Source: Dethiobacter alkaliphilus
Lineage (GTDB): Bacteria; Bacillota; Dethiobacteria; DTU022; UBA8154
Direction: 5' to 3'
Length of the DNA: 64,000 nucleotides
Assembly (NCBI GenBank): GCA_016841605.1
Contig: JAENYV010000016.1
Span: 22,312 to 86,311, forward strand
The notes under the pieces are model-generated. The model searched no databases. It was not told the origin of the DNA and saw only the letters and a program-made list of their open reading frames with translations. Every line of letters begins with the position of its first letter. The stretch's first letter is position 1. A program made the translations under genes and the position numbers. Of this stretch, positions 45,812 through 53,862 are shown one piece after another.

Positions 45812-46071
45812 AAACAATAAAAACCGACTACAAATATCTTATTTTCGTCCAAGCGCCCAATCCTGGCCGCAAAACATCGGTATGGGAATGCCGGAACAAA
45901 AAAAGTCAGACGGTTTTAGGACATGTGAAATGGTACGGAGCATGGCGACAGTATTGCTATTTTCCTATGGTGCAAGCAGTGTATAACGCCGGGTGCTTGG
46001 ATGATATAGCAGATTTTATCAGACAGTTAGGAGTGCAACATGGACAAACACGCCAAAAAGCTACTATCTGA
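45808..46071 (+). CDS. small phage protein (87 residues)
   Basis: Starts at GTG 45808 overlapping the helicase stop by 4 bp. Contains YLIFVQAPNPGRKTSVWECRN and HVKWYGAWRQYCYFP, a pattern of short phage proteins without known function. Overlaps the next gene by 32 bp. Confidence 0.6.
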   Translation: MKTIKTDYKYLIFVQAPNPGRKTSVWECRNKKSQTVLGHVKWYGAWRQYCYFPMVQAVYNAGCLDDIADFIRQLGVQHGQTRQKATI

Positions 46072-46594
46072 GATTAAAATTAATAAGATCACAGCCGCCC
46101 AGATCCTTGCGCAACTCGAAAAAAAACATACGCAAAAGCCGTGTTCCGATATCCACCACCCGGCGCTCCAGGATGCTTTCTACAGCGAGGTCAAAAACGG
46201 CCCAAGCTGGGGACAAAAAGGCAGCAAGCTGCTTATCCTTGACGCCGTGGCTATAAAGAGATCATGGTCAAAGCCTTGCATAACGGGCTACGAGATCAAG
46301 GTCAGCAGATCCGACTTCTTGCGGGGTAAGGAAACGGCGTTAAAGCAATATACAAAATACTGCCATGAATTCTATTTTGTGTGCCCGCCGGGAGTGGTTA
46401 CGCTGGAGGATTTAGCGGGGCCGGAGGGCAAGCACGGCGACATTGGGCTTATATATTACTCCCCAGAGCACGACACGCTCTACACGAAGCGCCGGGCCAT
46501 GTACCGGAAGATCGATTTACGGAGCCCTGAGGTAGTGGGGATGCTTTTTTATCTTGCAATGTATCGGGCGGGAAAGGAAAAAGTAGAAACTTAA
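46040..46594 (+). CDS. MmcB-like PD-(D/E)xK nuclease
   Basis: 184 residues. The nuclease core shows LLILDAVAIKRSW then GYEIKVSRSDFLRG, i.e. Asp...Glu-x-Lys, as in the MmcB/DUF-type DNA repair nucleases carried by phages. YCHEFYFVCPPGVV is the following conserved strand. Probably cleaves branched or damaged DNA; substrate not predictable. Confidence 0.75.
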   Translation: MDKHAKKLLSEIKINKITAAQILAQLEKKHTQKPCSDIHHPALQDAFYSEVKNGPSWGQKGSKLLILDAVAIKRSWSKPCITGYEIKVSRSDFLRGKETALKQYTKYCHEFYFVCPPGVVTLEDLAGPEGKHGDIGLIYYSPEHDTLYTKRRAMYRKIDLRSPEVVGMLFYLAMYRAGKEKVET

Positions 46595-46702
46595 TTTTTT
46601 TTACCCTGCTATTTTGCCATATTTACGAAACAGAGGAAAACAATGCGAAAATAACTATTTAGAAAAAGTAAGAAATAGCAAAGGGAGGGTGAATGCCGTT
46701 AT

Positions 46703-46758
46703 AGGTAACCTGGGCCAAAAGCAGCCCAGGTAAAGTGGCCCAGGTAAGAAGGTTACCT
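46703..46758. repeat. nested inverted repeats with competing pairings
   Basis: Outer arms AGGTAACCT (46703-46711) and AGGTTACCT (46750-46758). Inside, CCTGGGC (46709-46715) can pair with either GCCCAGG at 46724-46730 or GCCCAGG within 46737-46744, so two alternative folds are possible. It lies between two convergent genes and lacks a T-run. Confidence 0.6.
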
Positions 46759-46932
46759 GACTTTCATGGCTGATTTAACTTTAGCCAGTTTGCCCAGAAC
46801 TATATGAGCCAGACCGTAACCCATTATACCGGCACCGATCTTACCGCCAACAAGCTTTCCGAAGCGGTGGACAATGTTGCCTAAGCCTACGATAGCCATA
46901 CTGGTAGTAGATTCCATTTTTCTTTCAAACAT
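46753..46932 (-). CDS. small cationic Gly-rich protein, antisense to the early operon
   Basis: 59 residues. After a short polar N-terminus comes a cationic, glycine-zipper-like amphipathic stretch (KLVGGKIGAGIMGYGLAHIVL) and a Lys-rich end. AGGGGGGTGA precedes ATG 46932 on the minus strand. The only minus-strand gene in a 20-kb + strand operon. It could be a small membrane-active peptide, toxin or regulator; no family recognised. Confidence 0.55.
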   Translation of the reverse strand: MFERKMESTTSMAIVGLGNIVHRFGKLVGGKIGAGIMGYGLAHIVLGKLAKVKSAMKVR

Positions 46933-46989
46933 AGCATTCACCCCCCTAATATATTTTTTCTGTATAACAGCAGTATTATCAATAAAACC

Positions 46990-47077
46990 GTTCGGAAAGT
47001 GTCCGAACAAAGACCGATTTAAGCAACCTAAAAACGCTGTTAATCTTGATATTATCGTTATCCGTCCCGTTCGGACA
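46990..47077. promoter_or_regulatory. candidate operator pair between divergent genes
   Basis: GTTCGGA/TCCGAAC form a hairpin-like site at 46990-47008; TGTCCGAAC (47000-47008) recurs inverted as GTTCGGACA at 47069-47077, itself in an imperfect palindrome around ACATGT. It lies between the minus-strand 59-residue gene and the + strand gene at 47132. Likely binding sites for a regulator; inference. Confidence 0.4.
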
Positions 47078-47131
47078 TGTTCAAACAAAACCTATATTTC
47101 CCATATTTTAATTTTAATTAAAGAAGGGGTG

Positions 47132-47839
47132 ATGAAATTGGCTCACACTGCATCTGCATCGCTAACCAGTACGAATTCCATCAACGTCACCATCACTGAC
47201 CCGCGGCCGGATCTGTCTGCCGACTCCGAGCTCTGGACAAGGTTGCTTTCACTCTCTGCGCAGCCGCAGCGCTGTTGCCCGGAACAGCGTTACCCGGAGC
47301 ATAATTGCCTGGAACTCCCTGAGCTCACGAAATCGCTGCTTATCATGCGGCAAAACGGCACGCGGCTGAAAAAACTTGATTCCGGGGACTACGGGCTAAG
47401 GCCGCAAATCAGAAAAAGCAAAGGCGGCAAAAGTCAGAAAGGACAGGGTTGCTGGAAAGACGCTGCAGCATACAGGCAAATGGCAGCGGAGCTGCTTAAG
47501 CCTCATCACGAGCAGCTGGTGGAGCTGCTGAAAGAATTCACGGCCGCCATAACATCTGAAATAAACAGTATGCCTGAGTGGGAAAAAGTCCAGCACGCTT
47601 TAAGTGAGCACGGAATATGCGCCATATTCAGCGAGGTTCTTAACGAAAACGTCTATTTTGCCCAGGATCAACAAATTGCCGCCGGAGCGCCGAAGAGCGC
47701 GGTAGTATATACGCTTGACGAGCTGCGCCTATTACTGGCCAATCCACCGCCTAACGAGAATGAACTAAAAAAGATACACGAGATAAAAAAGGTTTTCAAC
47801 GGAACAATTCTTGAAGCTGGGAAAGAGATGATAAGGTGA
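47132..47839 (+). CDS. phage protein of unknown function (235 residues)
   Basis: Ser/Thr-rich N-terminus, then a Pro/Cys segment (RCCPEQRYPEHNCLEL) and a basic linker (RKSKGGKSQKGQG), followed by a helical region (LVELLKEFTAAITSEINSM). AAGGGGTG precedes ATG 47132. Overlaps the nuclease gene downstream by 4 bp. No catalytic motif. Confidence 0.6.
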   Translation: MKLAHTASASLTSTNSINVTITDPRPDLSADSELWTRLLSLSAQPQRCCPEQRYPEHNCLELPELTKSLLIMRQNGTRLKKLDSGDYGLRPQIRKSKGGKSQKGQGCWKDAAAYRQMAAELLKPHHEQLVELLKEFTAAITSEINSMPEWEKVQHALSEHGICAIFSEVLNENVYFAQDQQIAAGAPKSAVVYTLDELRLLLANPPPNENELKKIHEIKKVFNGTILEAGKEMIR

Positions 47840-48624
47840 GAAATATTAAGCCGATCAGAACAGCTTATAATAACTATCTTTTTCGTTCCAGGCTTGAAGC
47901 ACGTTGGGCAGTATTCTTTGATGCACTGGGCATCAGATATGAATACGAACCGGAAATGCAAGAAGTAGGTAAAATTCAAGTGTATAACTATATCCCTGAT
48001 TTCTTCTTACCAGATTTAGATTTATACGTAGAAATTAAGGGGCAACAACCAAATGAAACAGAATTAAGCAAAGCTGCAGGTTGGGCACGGGATGTTGAAG
48101 ATATCATAATTCTTTTTGGAAATATTAACAAACCTATCGGTTGGTTTCTTGCAGTTCCATACGGATACGTAAAAGATCCTGTCCCAATTCTTCATAGAGA
48201 TTATGCATTTTGTGAATGTTTAAGGTGCGGGAAGATTGGCGTTAGTGCTAATGCTTGTGAAATGCCCGATTTCTGTAACCCAGAAATTAATTTAGAATCA
48301 ACATGTTTTACTATTACAGAATATACCGAACAAAAATTACCAAACGGACATACTTCTCAAAAACTTGCTACTGCTTGCAAAAAAGCAATATTTTATGTAT
48401 TTGATGATTCTCGAAAGCATCAAAGTAATTTTCGTAATAAAACTAACACTGCTGGCGGCCATCCTACGCAAAAGATGATAAATTACGCTAAGTATCTTGT
48501 AAAAAAATGGAACGACGAAGCAGATAGTGATGAAATAATAGATATTGAAGATATTGAAAATTGGAGTTTTGAAGAAGTCAGCGATTTAATTAATGAACTA
48601 ATAGATGAGATAGAAGAAGACTAA
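47836..48624 (+). CDS. PD-(D/E)xK nuclease-like phage protein
   Basis: 262 residues. The start FRSRLEARWAVFFDALGI, EYEPE and YIPDFFLPDLDLYVEIKGQ show a complete Glu...Asp-x(n)-Glu-x-Lys nuclease core of the type found in many phage proteins. The middle has a CxxC pair (CECLRCG) and the C-terminus is strongly acidic. GTG 47836 overlaps the preceding stop. Noticeably AT-richer than its neighbours. Confidence 0.75.
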   Translation: MRNIKPIRTAYNNYLFRSRLEARWAVFFDALGIRYEYEPEMQEVGKIQVYNYIPDFFLPDLDLYVEIKGQQPNETELSKAAGWARDVEDIIILFGNINKPIGWFLAVPYGYVKDPVPILHRDYAFCECLRCGKIGVSANACEMPDFCNPEINLESTCFTITEYTEQKLPNGHTSQKLATACKKAIFYVFDDSRKHQSNFRNKTNTAGGHPTQKMINYAKYLVKKWNDEADSDEIIDIEDIENWSFEEVSDLINELIDEIEED

Positions 48625-48664
48625 TTTCGCAAACGGAAAAGTAAGCAAGGAGGAATAAAGTGTT

Positions 48665-51589
48665 GTGGCAACTATGTCAGAATGGAACGAAGTAACTCGC
48701 TTTAATCCATGCAAAATATGCGGACATCCTGACTGGTGTAGTGCCAGCTCTGACGGTGTCTGGACGGTCTGCCGGCGCTTCGATACCGGAGAAGGTCTGC
48801 ACAAGGTAGACAAAAACGGTGTAGACTACTGGCTGTACCGTCTGATCAATACCGACAATGAAAACGAAGCAAACGATGGCACCCAAAAAGATGACTACCC
48901 GGACATACTGCCACAACAAAACCAAGCTCCTATGCTCGCTGATCCTGATACACTAAACAAGGTCTACCGAGCGCTACTGCAGGAACTTATCCTTTTCCCT
49001 GAACATAGGGAAGCCCTGCGCAAACGGGGACTGAATGATAATGAAATTAATGTCCGTGAGTACAAAACTCTCGGACCCGGCCGGGCAAAAACAGCCAAAA
49101 AGCTGGTCAATCAGTTTGGGGCTGATATTTGCATAAAAGTCCCTGGCTTTTTCATGAAGCAAGGGGAGAGAGCGCCCTATTGGACGCTGGCTGGCTCCCC
49201 AGGTATAATCGTGCCGCTTCGTAACGCCCAGGGCAAGATTGTTTGCCTAAAAGTCCGTGCGGACAAACCTGGCAGCGGTCCGAAATACTCTTATATCACC
49301 AGCTCGGGAAGAGTGGGAGCAGTGCAGGACGGTCCGAGCGCCATGCCAACAGTGCACCTGCCTGTTGATAGTTGCAGTTCCCACATCGACATCACGAAGA
49401 AAGAAGAACCAATTAAATCGGAGCAAGACAACAGTGGAGGGAGTGCAGGGGGGTTATCCGAGCCCGATGTTGAAAAGAGCGCCTGCCACTTCGATGTTCG
49501 AGGACCCGCCATTCATAGCAATTCTAATAACCACAACCTCAGAGTCAGGCTGACCGAAGGAGAGCTCAAAGCAGACATCGCAACAGTGTTAAGCGGCGAC
49601 CTGACGATCTCTATCCCCGGGGTTTCAGCATGGCGACCCGCGCTGCCAGTTCTTAGGGAGTTGGCCCCGGGAAAAATTTTATTAGCTTTTGATGTGGACG
49701 CACATCAAAACTATAACGTAGCGCGGGCATTGCAAAATACAGCGATCGCTTTGCAAGCAGAAGGTTTTAACGTAGAGCTCGAAACCTGGCCGGAGAAATG
49801 GGGTAAGGGCATAGACGATGTCCTGGCCAGCGGCTTCACCCCGAAAATTATTTCCGGCAGAGAGCAGGTTTCTGCAGAAGTCAATAAAATTGCCGCCGGA
49901 GCACTTGTGGAGCAGCAAAAAAAGCAGCAGGCCGCGAAGGACAAAAAAACAGGCAACAATGATAACCGAAGCGCAATAAATGCGGATTATCAAGATCTGG
50001 TTTATCAGAAAAGAGCTTGCTGGGAAGCGTTGGAACAACGATCTAAACAATCCGCACCACTGGTATTTTCACGCAGCGGCTCCCTTGTCCGCATTAAGCA
50101 CACGGTTGAGGAAGGTTATGTTATTGACGTTCTTCATACCGATTCACTCCGCAATATTATTGCGGACATTACCCGGTGGTATAGGGCAGATAAGAATGGA
50201 AACGAACGATCGGTTTTCCCTGTGCTGGATACCATCAAAGGCTTGCTGTCCGAATCATCGCCGCCGGTGCCAAGGCTTCGGCGCATTGTTCAGGCCCCTG
50301 TGTTTTCAGCTGACGGCACGCTAATTACTACTCCCGGCTATAATGAAAAATCGCAGACATGGTATGACCAAACTTGCGACATACCGGAAGTATCCATGAA
50401 GCCGTCCAAAGATGAAATACAGAAGGCTAAAGAGCTGTTTTTTAATGATTTGTTTGTTGATTTTCCGTTTACGGACGAACTTAGCGGAGTATATGCCGTC
50501 AATGCCGCAATACTGCCTTTTTGCCGGCAGCTAATAGACGGCGCCACTCCCCTGCATCTTGTTGACGCTAAAAGCGGCTCGGGGACCGGTAAATCACTAC
50601 TGGCCGATTTGATTTCTATTCCGGCTACGGGACACCCTTCTCCCGGGATGGCTGAAGGTCAAAATTCCGACGAATGGCGCAAAAGAATAACGGCAAAGCT
50701 TGTAGCCGGCAGCCAGTTTTTCTTAATCGATAATGTAAATCAGAAACTGGACAGCGGTGAGCTTGCGGCGGCCGTAACTCTGGCCCGATGGGAAGACAGG
50801 CTTCTTGGAGAAAGCAGGACCATTATCTTGCCGGTAGAATGCGTCTGGCTGGTGACAGGTAACTCGGTCAAAACTTCACGGGAAATAGCGCGGCGCATGA
50901 TCAGGATTAATCTTGACGCCAAGGTGGAAGATCCCTGGTCACGGACTAACTTTAAGCATAAATCTATCCGTGAATGGGCCGGAGAGAACCGCGGTCAGCT
51001 TATCTGGGCCGCTCTAACACTGATACAAGCGTGGATTGCAGAAGGGAAGCCCTCCGGCGACCAGGTGCTGGGTATGTTTGAATCCTGGGCAGAAGTTATG
51101 GGCGGTATTCTTGATGTAGCAGGAATACCGGGTTTTTTAAGCAACCTGCGCGAAATGCACCGGCAAAGTGACGAGGAAACCGAAGCCTGGCAGGAGTTTT
51201 TGAACGGATGGTGGGAAAAATTCGGGAGTACAGTCGTTACCACGGGCATGCTGCACGGTATGGCGATAGAAAATGATTTATTATTGCCGATATTGGGAAG
51301 CGGCAGCGAACGGTCGCAGAAGACAATCCTGGGAAGCGCGCTGGGCAAGATGGCAGGAAGAAAGATCGGCGGGTATGAGGTCCGGGAAGCTTCGCCGGAT
51401 AAACGCCAAAGAACGAAGAGGTATGCTCTTGTGCTACAGAAAAATGGGGCAGATGGAGTAGATAGAGTGGACGGAGCAGGCAGAGCAAATAGAGCAGATA
51501 GACTAGATGGGGCAGATGATGGTAGAAAAATTTTTAGTAATCAAGCTTATGGCCAATTTTATGGCGATGATAATAATGCTCCATACTGA
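48665..51589 (+). CDS. phage primase-helicase (TOPRIM/DUF3854-like plus P-loop ATPase)
   Basis: 974 residues. The N-terminus has a zinc-binding-like CKICGHPDWC; next a TOPRIM/DUF3854-like part (EGELKADIA, GKILLAFDVDAH, WPEKWGKGIDDVLASG); the C-terminal half is a DUF927-like helicase with Walker A SGSGTGKS near 640 and FFLIDNV as Walker B. The very C-terminus is a low-complexity Gly/Asp/Arg tail. Starts at GTG 48665 behind AAGGAGG. Main replication protein of the phage, lying directly before the origin-like repeats. Confidence 0.85.
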   Translation: MATMSEWNEVTRFNPCKICGHPDWCSASSDGVWTVCRRFDTGEGLHKVDKNGVDYWLYRLINTDNENEANDGTQKDDYPDILPQQNQAPMLADPDTLNKVYRALLQELILFPEHREALRKRGLNDNEINVREYKTLGPGRAKTAKKLVNQFGADICIKVPGFFMKQGERAPYWTLAGSPGIIVPLRNAQGKIVCLKVRADKPGSGPKYSYITSSGRVGAVQDGPSAMPTVHLPVDSCSSHIDITKKEEPIKSEQDNSGGSAGGLSEPDVEKSACHFDVRGPAIHSNSNNHNLRVRLTEGELKADIATVLSGDLTISIPGVSAWRPALPVLRELAPGKILLAFDVDAHQNYNVARALQNTAIALQAEGFNVELETWPEKWGKGIDDVLASGFTPKIISGREQVSAEVNKIAAGALVEQQKKQQAAKDKKTGNNDNRSAINADYQDLVYQKRACWEALEQRSKQSAPLVFSRSGSLVRIKHTVEEGYVIDVLHTDSLRNIIADITRWYRADKNGNERSVFPVLDTIKGLLSESSPPVPRLRRIVQAPVFSADGTLITTPGYNEKSQTWYDQTCDIPEVSMKPSKDEIQKAKELFFNDLFVDFPFTDELSGVYAVNAAILPFCRQLIDGATPLHLVDAKSGSGTGKSLLADLISIPATGHPSPGMAEGQNSDEWRKRITAKLVAGSQFFLIDNVNQKLDSGELAAAVTLARWEDRLLGESRTIILPVECVWLVTGNSVKTSREIARRMIRINLDAKVEDPWSRTNFKHKSIREWAGENRGQLIWAALTLIQAWIAEGKPSGDQVLGMFESWAEVMGGILDVAGIPGFLSNLREMHRQSDEETEAWQEFLNGWWEKFGSTVVTTGMLHGMAIENDLLLPILGSGSERSQKTILGSALGKMAGRKIGGYEVREASPDKRQRTKRYALVLQKNGADGVDRVDGAGRANRADRLDGADDGRKIFSNQAYGQFYGDDNNAPY

Positions 51590-51768
51590 CAAAATTTAGG
51601 ATGTAGAATTTAGAAAAAAACTGCTGACTTGCTGACCTTAAATGAAGTTAAAAAAATTGCCAGAATTATACTGACATATTTTAGGTAATTATTGCTGACC
51701 TTGCTGACCTTAAAACGTATACAAAAATTGTTAAATGTTAGGCGTTGGAAGTAATGGAAATAAATGTT

Positions 51769-51790
51769 GCTGACCTTCGCGAAGGTCAGC
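51769..51790. repeat. 22-bp perfect palindrome within the iteron array
   Basis: Two inverted GCTGACCTT units joined through CGCG centre (arms 51769-51779 and 51780-51790) make a perfect 22-bp palindrome, the most symmetric site of the array. A second inverted pair with a 6-bp gap is at 52015-52038. Confidence 0.85.
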
Positions 51791-51981
51791 GCGAGGTCAG
51801 CACAAAGGTCAGCATGACCTAAATGACGAAATGATGGGGCTTTGCAGATGCACTGCTGACCTTGCTGACCTTTTTCTTTACTACGCGTGAGAAAATCGAA
51901 ATTTGTAAAATAAAAAAATAAATTATACACGCGTATATATACTAGGATAGCGTGTAAGGTCAGCAAAGTCAGCAACGAAGC

Positions 51982-52095
51982 TGTAAATGCCGATGCTTGC
52001 GGGATTTGCTGGGTGCTGACCTTTGAAGCAAGGTCAGCAAAAGGTCAGCAAAAATGGCGGGTTAAACGGTGTAAATGCCGATGTATACGGGATTT
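51982..52095 (+). repeat. pair of 26-bp direct repeats in the origin-like region
   Basis: 51982-52007 and 52070-52095 both read TGTAAATGCCGATG followed by a variable 5-bp part and CGGGATTT, differing at about 3 positions, 88 bp apart. The unit between them includes three iterons, so an 88-bp module seems to have been duplicated. Confidence 0.75.
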
Positions 52096-52215
52096 TAAAG
52101 GTCAGCATAAGCCTGTCGAAAATAACTTTTCGGAATTTCCGGGTTGGAATCCCGTACACTTTCGAACGCAATAAAAAAAAGCGGAGAAAAAAGCGCAGGA
52201 GGAGCGAGTTGAGCT

Positions 52216-52425
52216 ATGCCATACTGCAGCTACGAAAAATGTGGCAAATTCATTGAGAAGCCGAGCAAGGAACAAAGAGTCGGGCCGAAGATGGTGTTTT
52301 GCAACCGGGAATGCGAGGTGGCCGACTGTATGAATAGATTCCCGGGGACGAGTCTGGCCGTGATGGTTGAAAAGCAGTATCCGGAAGTTGTGGAGCGGCT
52401 GAGGAAGGAAGGTGTAATCACATGA
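52216..52425 (+). CDS. small zinc-binding phage protein (69 residues)
   Basis: Cysteines at CSYEKC (4-9) and CNRECEVADC (29-38) form a probable zinc site. AGGAGGAG lies upstream of ATG 52216. First gene after the origin-like region; stop overlaps the next start by 4 bp. Unknown function. Confidence 0.65.
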   Translation: MPYCSYEKCGKFIEKPSKEQRVGPKMVFCNRECEVADCMNRFPGTSLAVMVEKQYPEVVERLRKEGVIT

Positions 52426-52670
52426 ACTCTAAAAATGGAGTGTTCATATTTTTGCTGTGCTTGTGCTTAATGCTGGCACTTTATGGCCTTTCGGTTCAGG
52501 AAGAGCAGCTGAAGGATGAGGTGGCTCAACTCCAGAGTAAAATCATTCAGTTGGAGCAGGAGAATGAGCAGCTTCGGCAGCATGCCCAGGAGCTGCAGGA
52601 CCGGGGAGGACGAAGGCAGCAAACCATTTTTCAGGAGGTGAACTCCCATGCCGAGAGGCAGCATATTTGA
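52422..52670 (+). CDS. membrane-anchored coiled-coil protein (82 residues)
   Basis: An N-terminal membrane segment (VFIFLLCLCLMLALYGL) is followed by a strict coiled coil (EVAQLQSKIIQLEQENEQL) and a Gln/His-rich tail. Layout resembles small inner-membrane spanin-like or division-related proteins, but lysis genes are not nearby. Function unknown. Confidence 0.6.
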   Translation: MNSKNGVFIFLLCLCLMLALYGLSVQEEQLKDEVAQLQSKIIQLEQENEQLRQHAQELQDRGGRRQQTIFQEVNSHAERQHI

Positions 52671-53109
52671 CCATGCCATAGTAGACGATGATGATCGCAG
52701 CTTCGAGGAGCAGATGCAAGACCTGGGCGTCGAAGTAGTGAAGCCTGCTCTCCAGGAGCCAGAGTGGTATGATCCAGACTTCCGGAGAAGGAACAAAATT
52801 GGGCTTAAAGATAAAATTAGCGTGCAAAAAACTTGCATTACTATCGGTAGCCAGGCAATTTTAGAAATGGGAGTTAACGAAAATTTTAAAGTGAAAGTCG
52901 GGACTGCAAAATACAAAGGCAGAATAGTATTGCTGCTTAAACTTACAAATAATGGCTTGAAGATAACAAAATCAAACAAGAATTCATACAGGGTTGGAGC
53001 AAAAAAGTTGCCCGAATGGCTGCAGGGCAAAGGGCTAAGGTTTGGTTTATACAGCCTAAAGAAAGTCGAAGGCGGCTTCATCGGCATCCCGGAAGAAGAG
53101 GTGACATGA
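52648..53109 (+). CDS. phage protein of unknown function (153 residues)
   Basis: Acidic N-terminus (IVDDDDRSFEEQ), then a beta-rich domain (KVKVGTAKYKGRIVLLLKLTNN). AGGAGGTGA precedes ATG 52648. Overlaps the previous ORF by 23 bp. No recognised motif. Confidence 0.6.
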   Translation: MPRGSIFDHAIVDDDDRSFEEQMQDLGVEVVKPALQEPEWYDPDFRRRNKIGLKDKISVQKTCITIGSQAILEMGVNENFKVKVGTAKYKGRIVLLLKLTNNGLKITKSNKNSYRVGAKKLPEWLQGKGLRFGLYSLKKVEGGFIGIPEEEVT

Positions 53110-53110
53110 C

Positions 53111-53611
53111 GTGAGCCGCCGACAGCTAAATATACAATTCCATCCTCACGCAATAGACAGGCTGCCACAGCGGTTGCCGGGAATGAGAAAAGAACAATTG
53201 CGCGGCCGGCTACGGCGAAGGATAGCGGCGGAGCTGAGGAAGGGCGCTATGGTCGATGAGCGGGGAGCGTTGAAGATAGAGGTTATATCGGGGACGGGGG
53301 TGTGGGCGGTGTGTTATCCCTCGTTCATGGGTGGCTGGGAAATAAAGACAGTAATTCGTGAAGGGTGGGCTGAAGACATGGAAGAAAGAGCGGAATACAG
53401 AAGCAGGGAAAAATGTTGTTATCCGGGTTGTAATAAATTGGCTTTATTTTATATTACTGATGCCAAAGAAAATTCAGATTTTGCCTGTCAAGAACATCTT
53501 CCCAATATGATATTGCCGGACCGTATTCATAGCGTATATATTTCCAGCGATGAAGCTAAAGAGCTAAGTAAATGGAAGATGCAGAAAGCAAGCAGGAGGA
53601 AAAACCAGTGA
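53111..53611 (+). CDS. phage protein with Cys cluster (166 residues)
   Basis: GTG 53111. N-terminal basic helical part (RKEQLRGRLRRRIAAEL) and a C-terminal zinc-finger-like segment (CCYPGCNKLALFYI ... CQEH). May bind nucleic acid. Stop overlaps the next start by 4 bp. Confidence 0.6.
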   Translation: MSRRQLNIQFHPHAIDRLPQRLPGMRKEQLRGRLRRRIAAELRKGAMVDERGALKIEVISGTGVWAVCYPSFMGGWEIKTVIREGWAEDMEERAEYRSREKCCYPGCNKLALFYITDAKENSDFACQEHLPNMILPDRIHSVYISSDEAKELSKWKMQKASRRKNQ

Positions 53612-53862
53612 ACCGGCGTAGAACGAAAAAAGCTTTCCGAAAATTGCAGGAAGGACGCCCTTTGACTCAAAAAGAGTGGAAAACTTGTATCAAATTTGCT
53701 AGGAAAAGTTTCAGGAAAATTGCACAGTATACTTCAAGGTGGCTCCCAGAAGTAGTAGTAAAAATAACAGAAGTATGCGAGAAGCTCCGGGATGTGTTTA
53801 GTGCTGCATCCAAAGAGAATGTCGAAGGAGCAGAGGAGTCCGGGGGTGTAAAAAAAGGATGA
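53608..53862 (+). CDS. basic helical phage protein (84 residues)
   Basis: GTG 53608, preceded by AGGAGG at 53592-53597 and overlapping the upstream stop as GTGA, is preferred to the longer ATG 53572 reading. Lys/Arg-rich N-terminus (RRRTKKAFRKLQEG), helical. Unknown function. Confidence 0.55.
   Translation: MNRRRTKKAFRKLQEGRPLTQKEWKTCIKFARKSFRKIAQYTSRWLPEVVVKITEVCEKLRDVFSAASKENVEGAEESGGVKKG

Larger units (their letters stand above)
51623..52106. repeat. iteron-like array of GCTGACCTT, candidate replication origin
   Basis: The gene-free stretch 51590-52215 holds 13 exact copies of GCTGACCTT or its complement (starts 51631, 51694, 51703, 51769, 51782, 51805, 51855, 51864, 51956, 52015, 52030, 52041, 52098) and several near copies (51623, 51793, 51966). 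Some are head-to-tail with no gap (51694-51711, 51855-51872), others form inverted pairs. An AT-rich core (about 51880-51950) separates two clusters. The layout, directly after the primase-helicase, suggests initiator binding sites plus an unwinding element. Confidence 0.8.

Noticed and set aside
46981..47090. LexA/SOS box at the GTTCGGACATGTTC palindrome
   Set aside because: Does not fit GAACNNNNGTTC spacing; treated as a phage-specific site.
51610..51975. 121-residue minus-strand ORF in the iteron region
   Set aside because: Its sequence is produced by translation of the GCTGACCTT repeats (KVSKVSNN, LTLLTL) and has no ribosome site.
52023..52256. 77-residue + strand ORF in the iteron region
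   Set aside because: Made of repeat sequence and a Lys/Arg run, overlaps the real gene at 52216, no good start.
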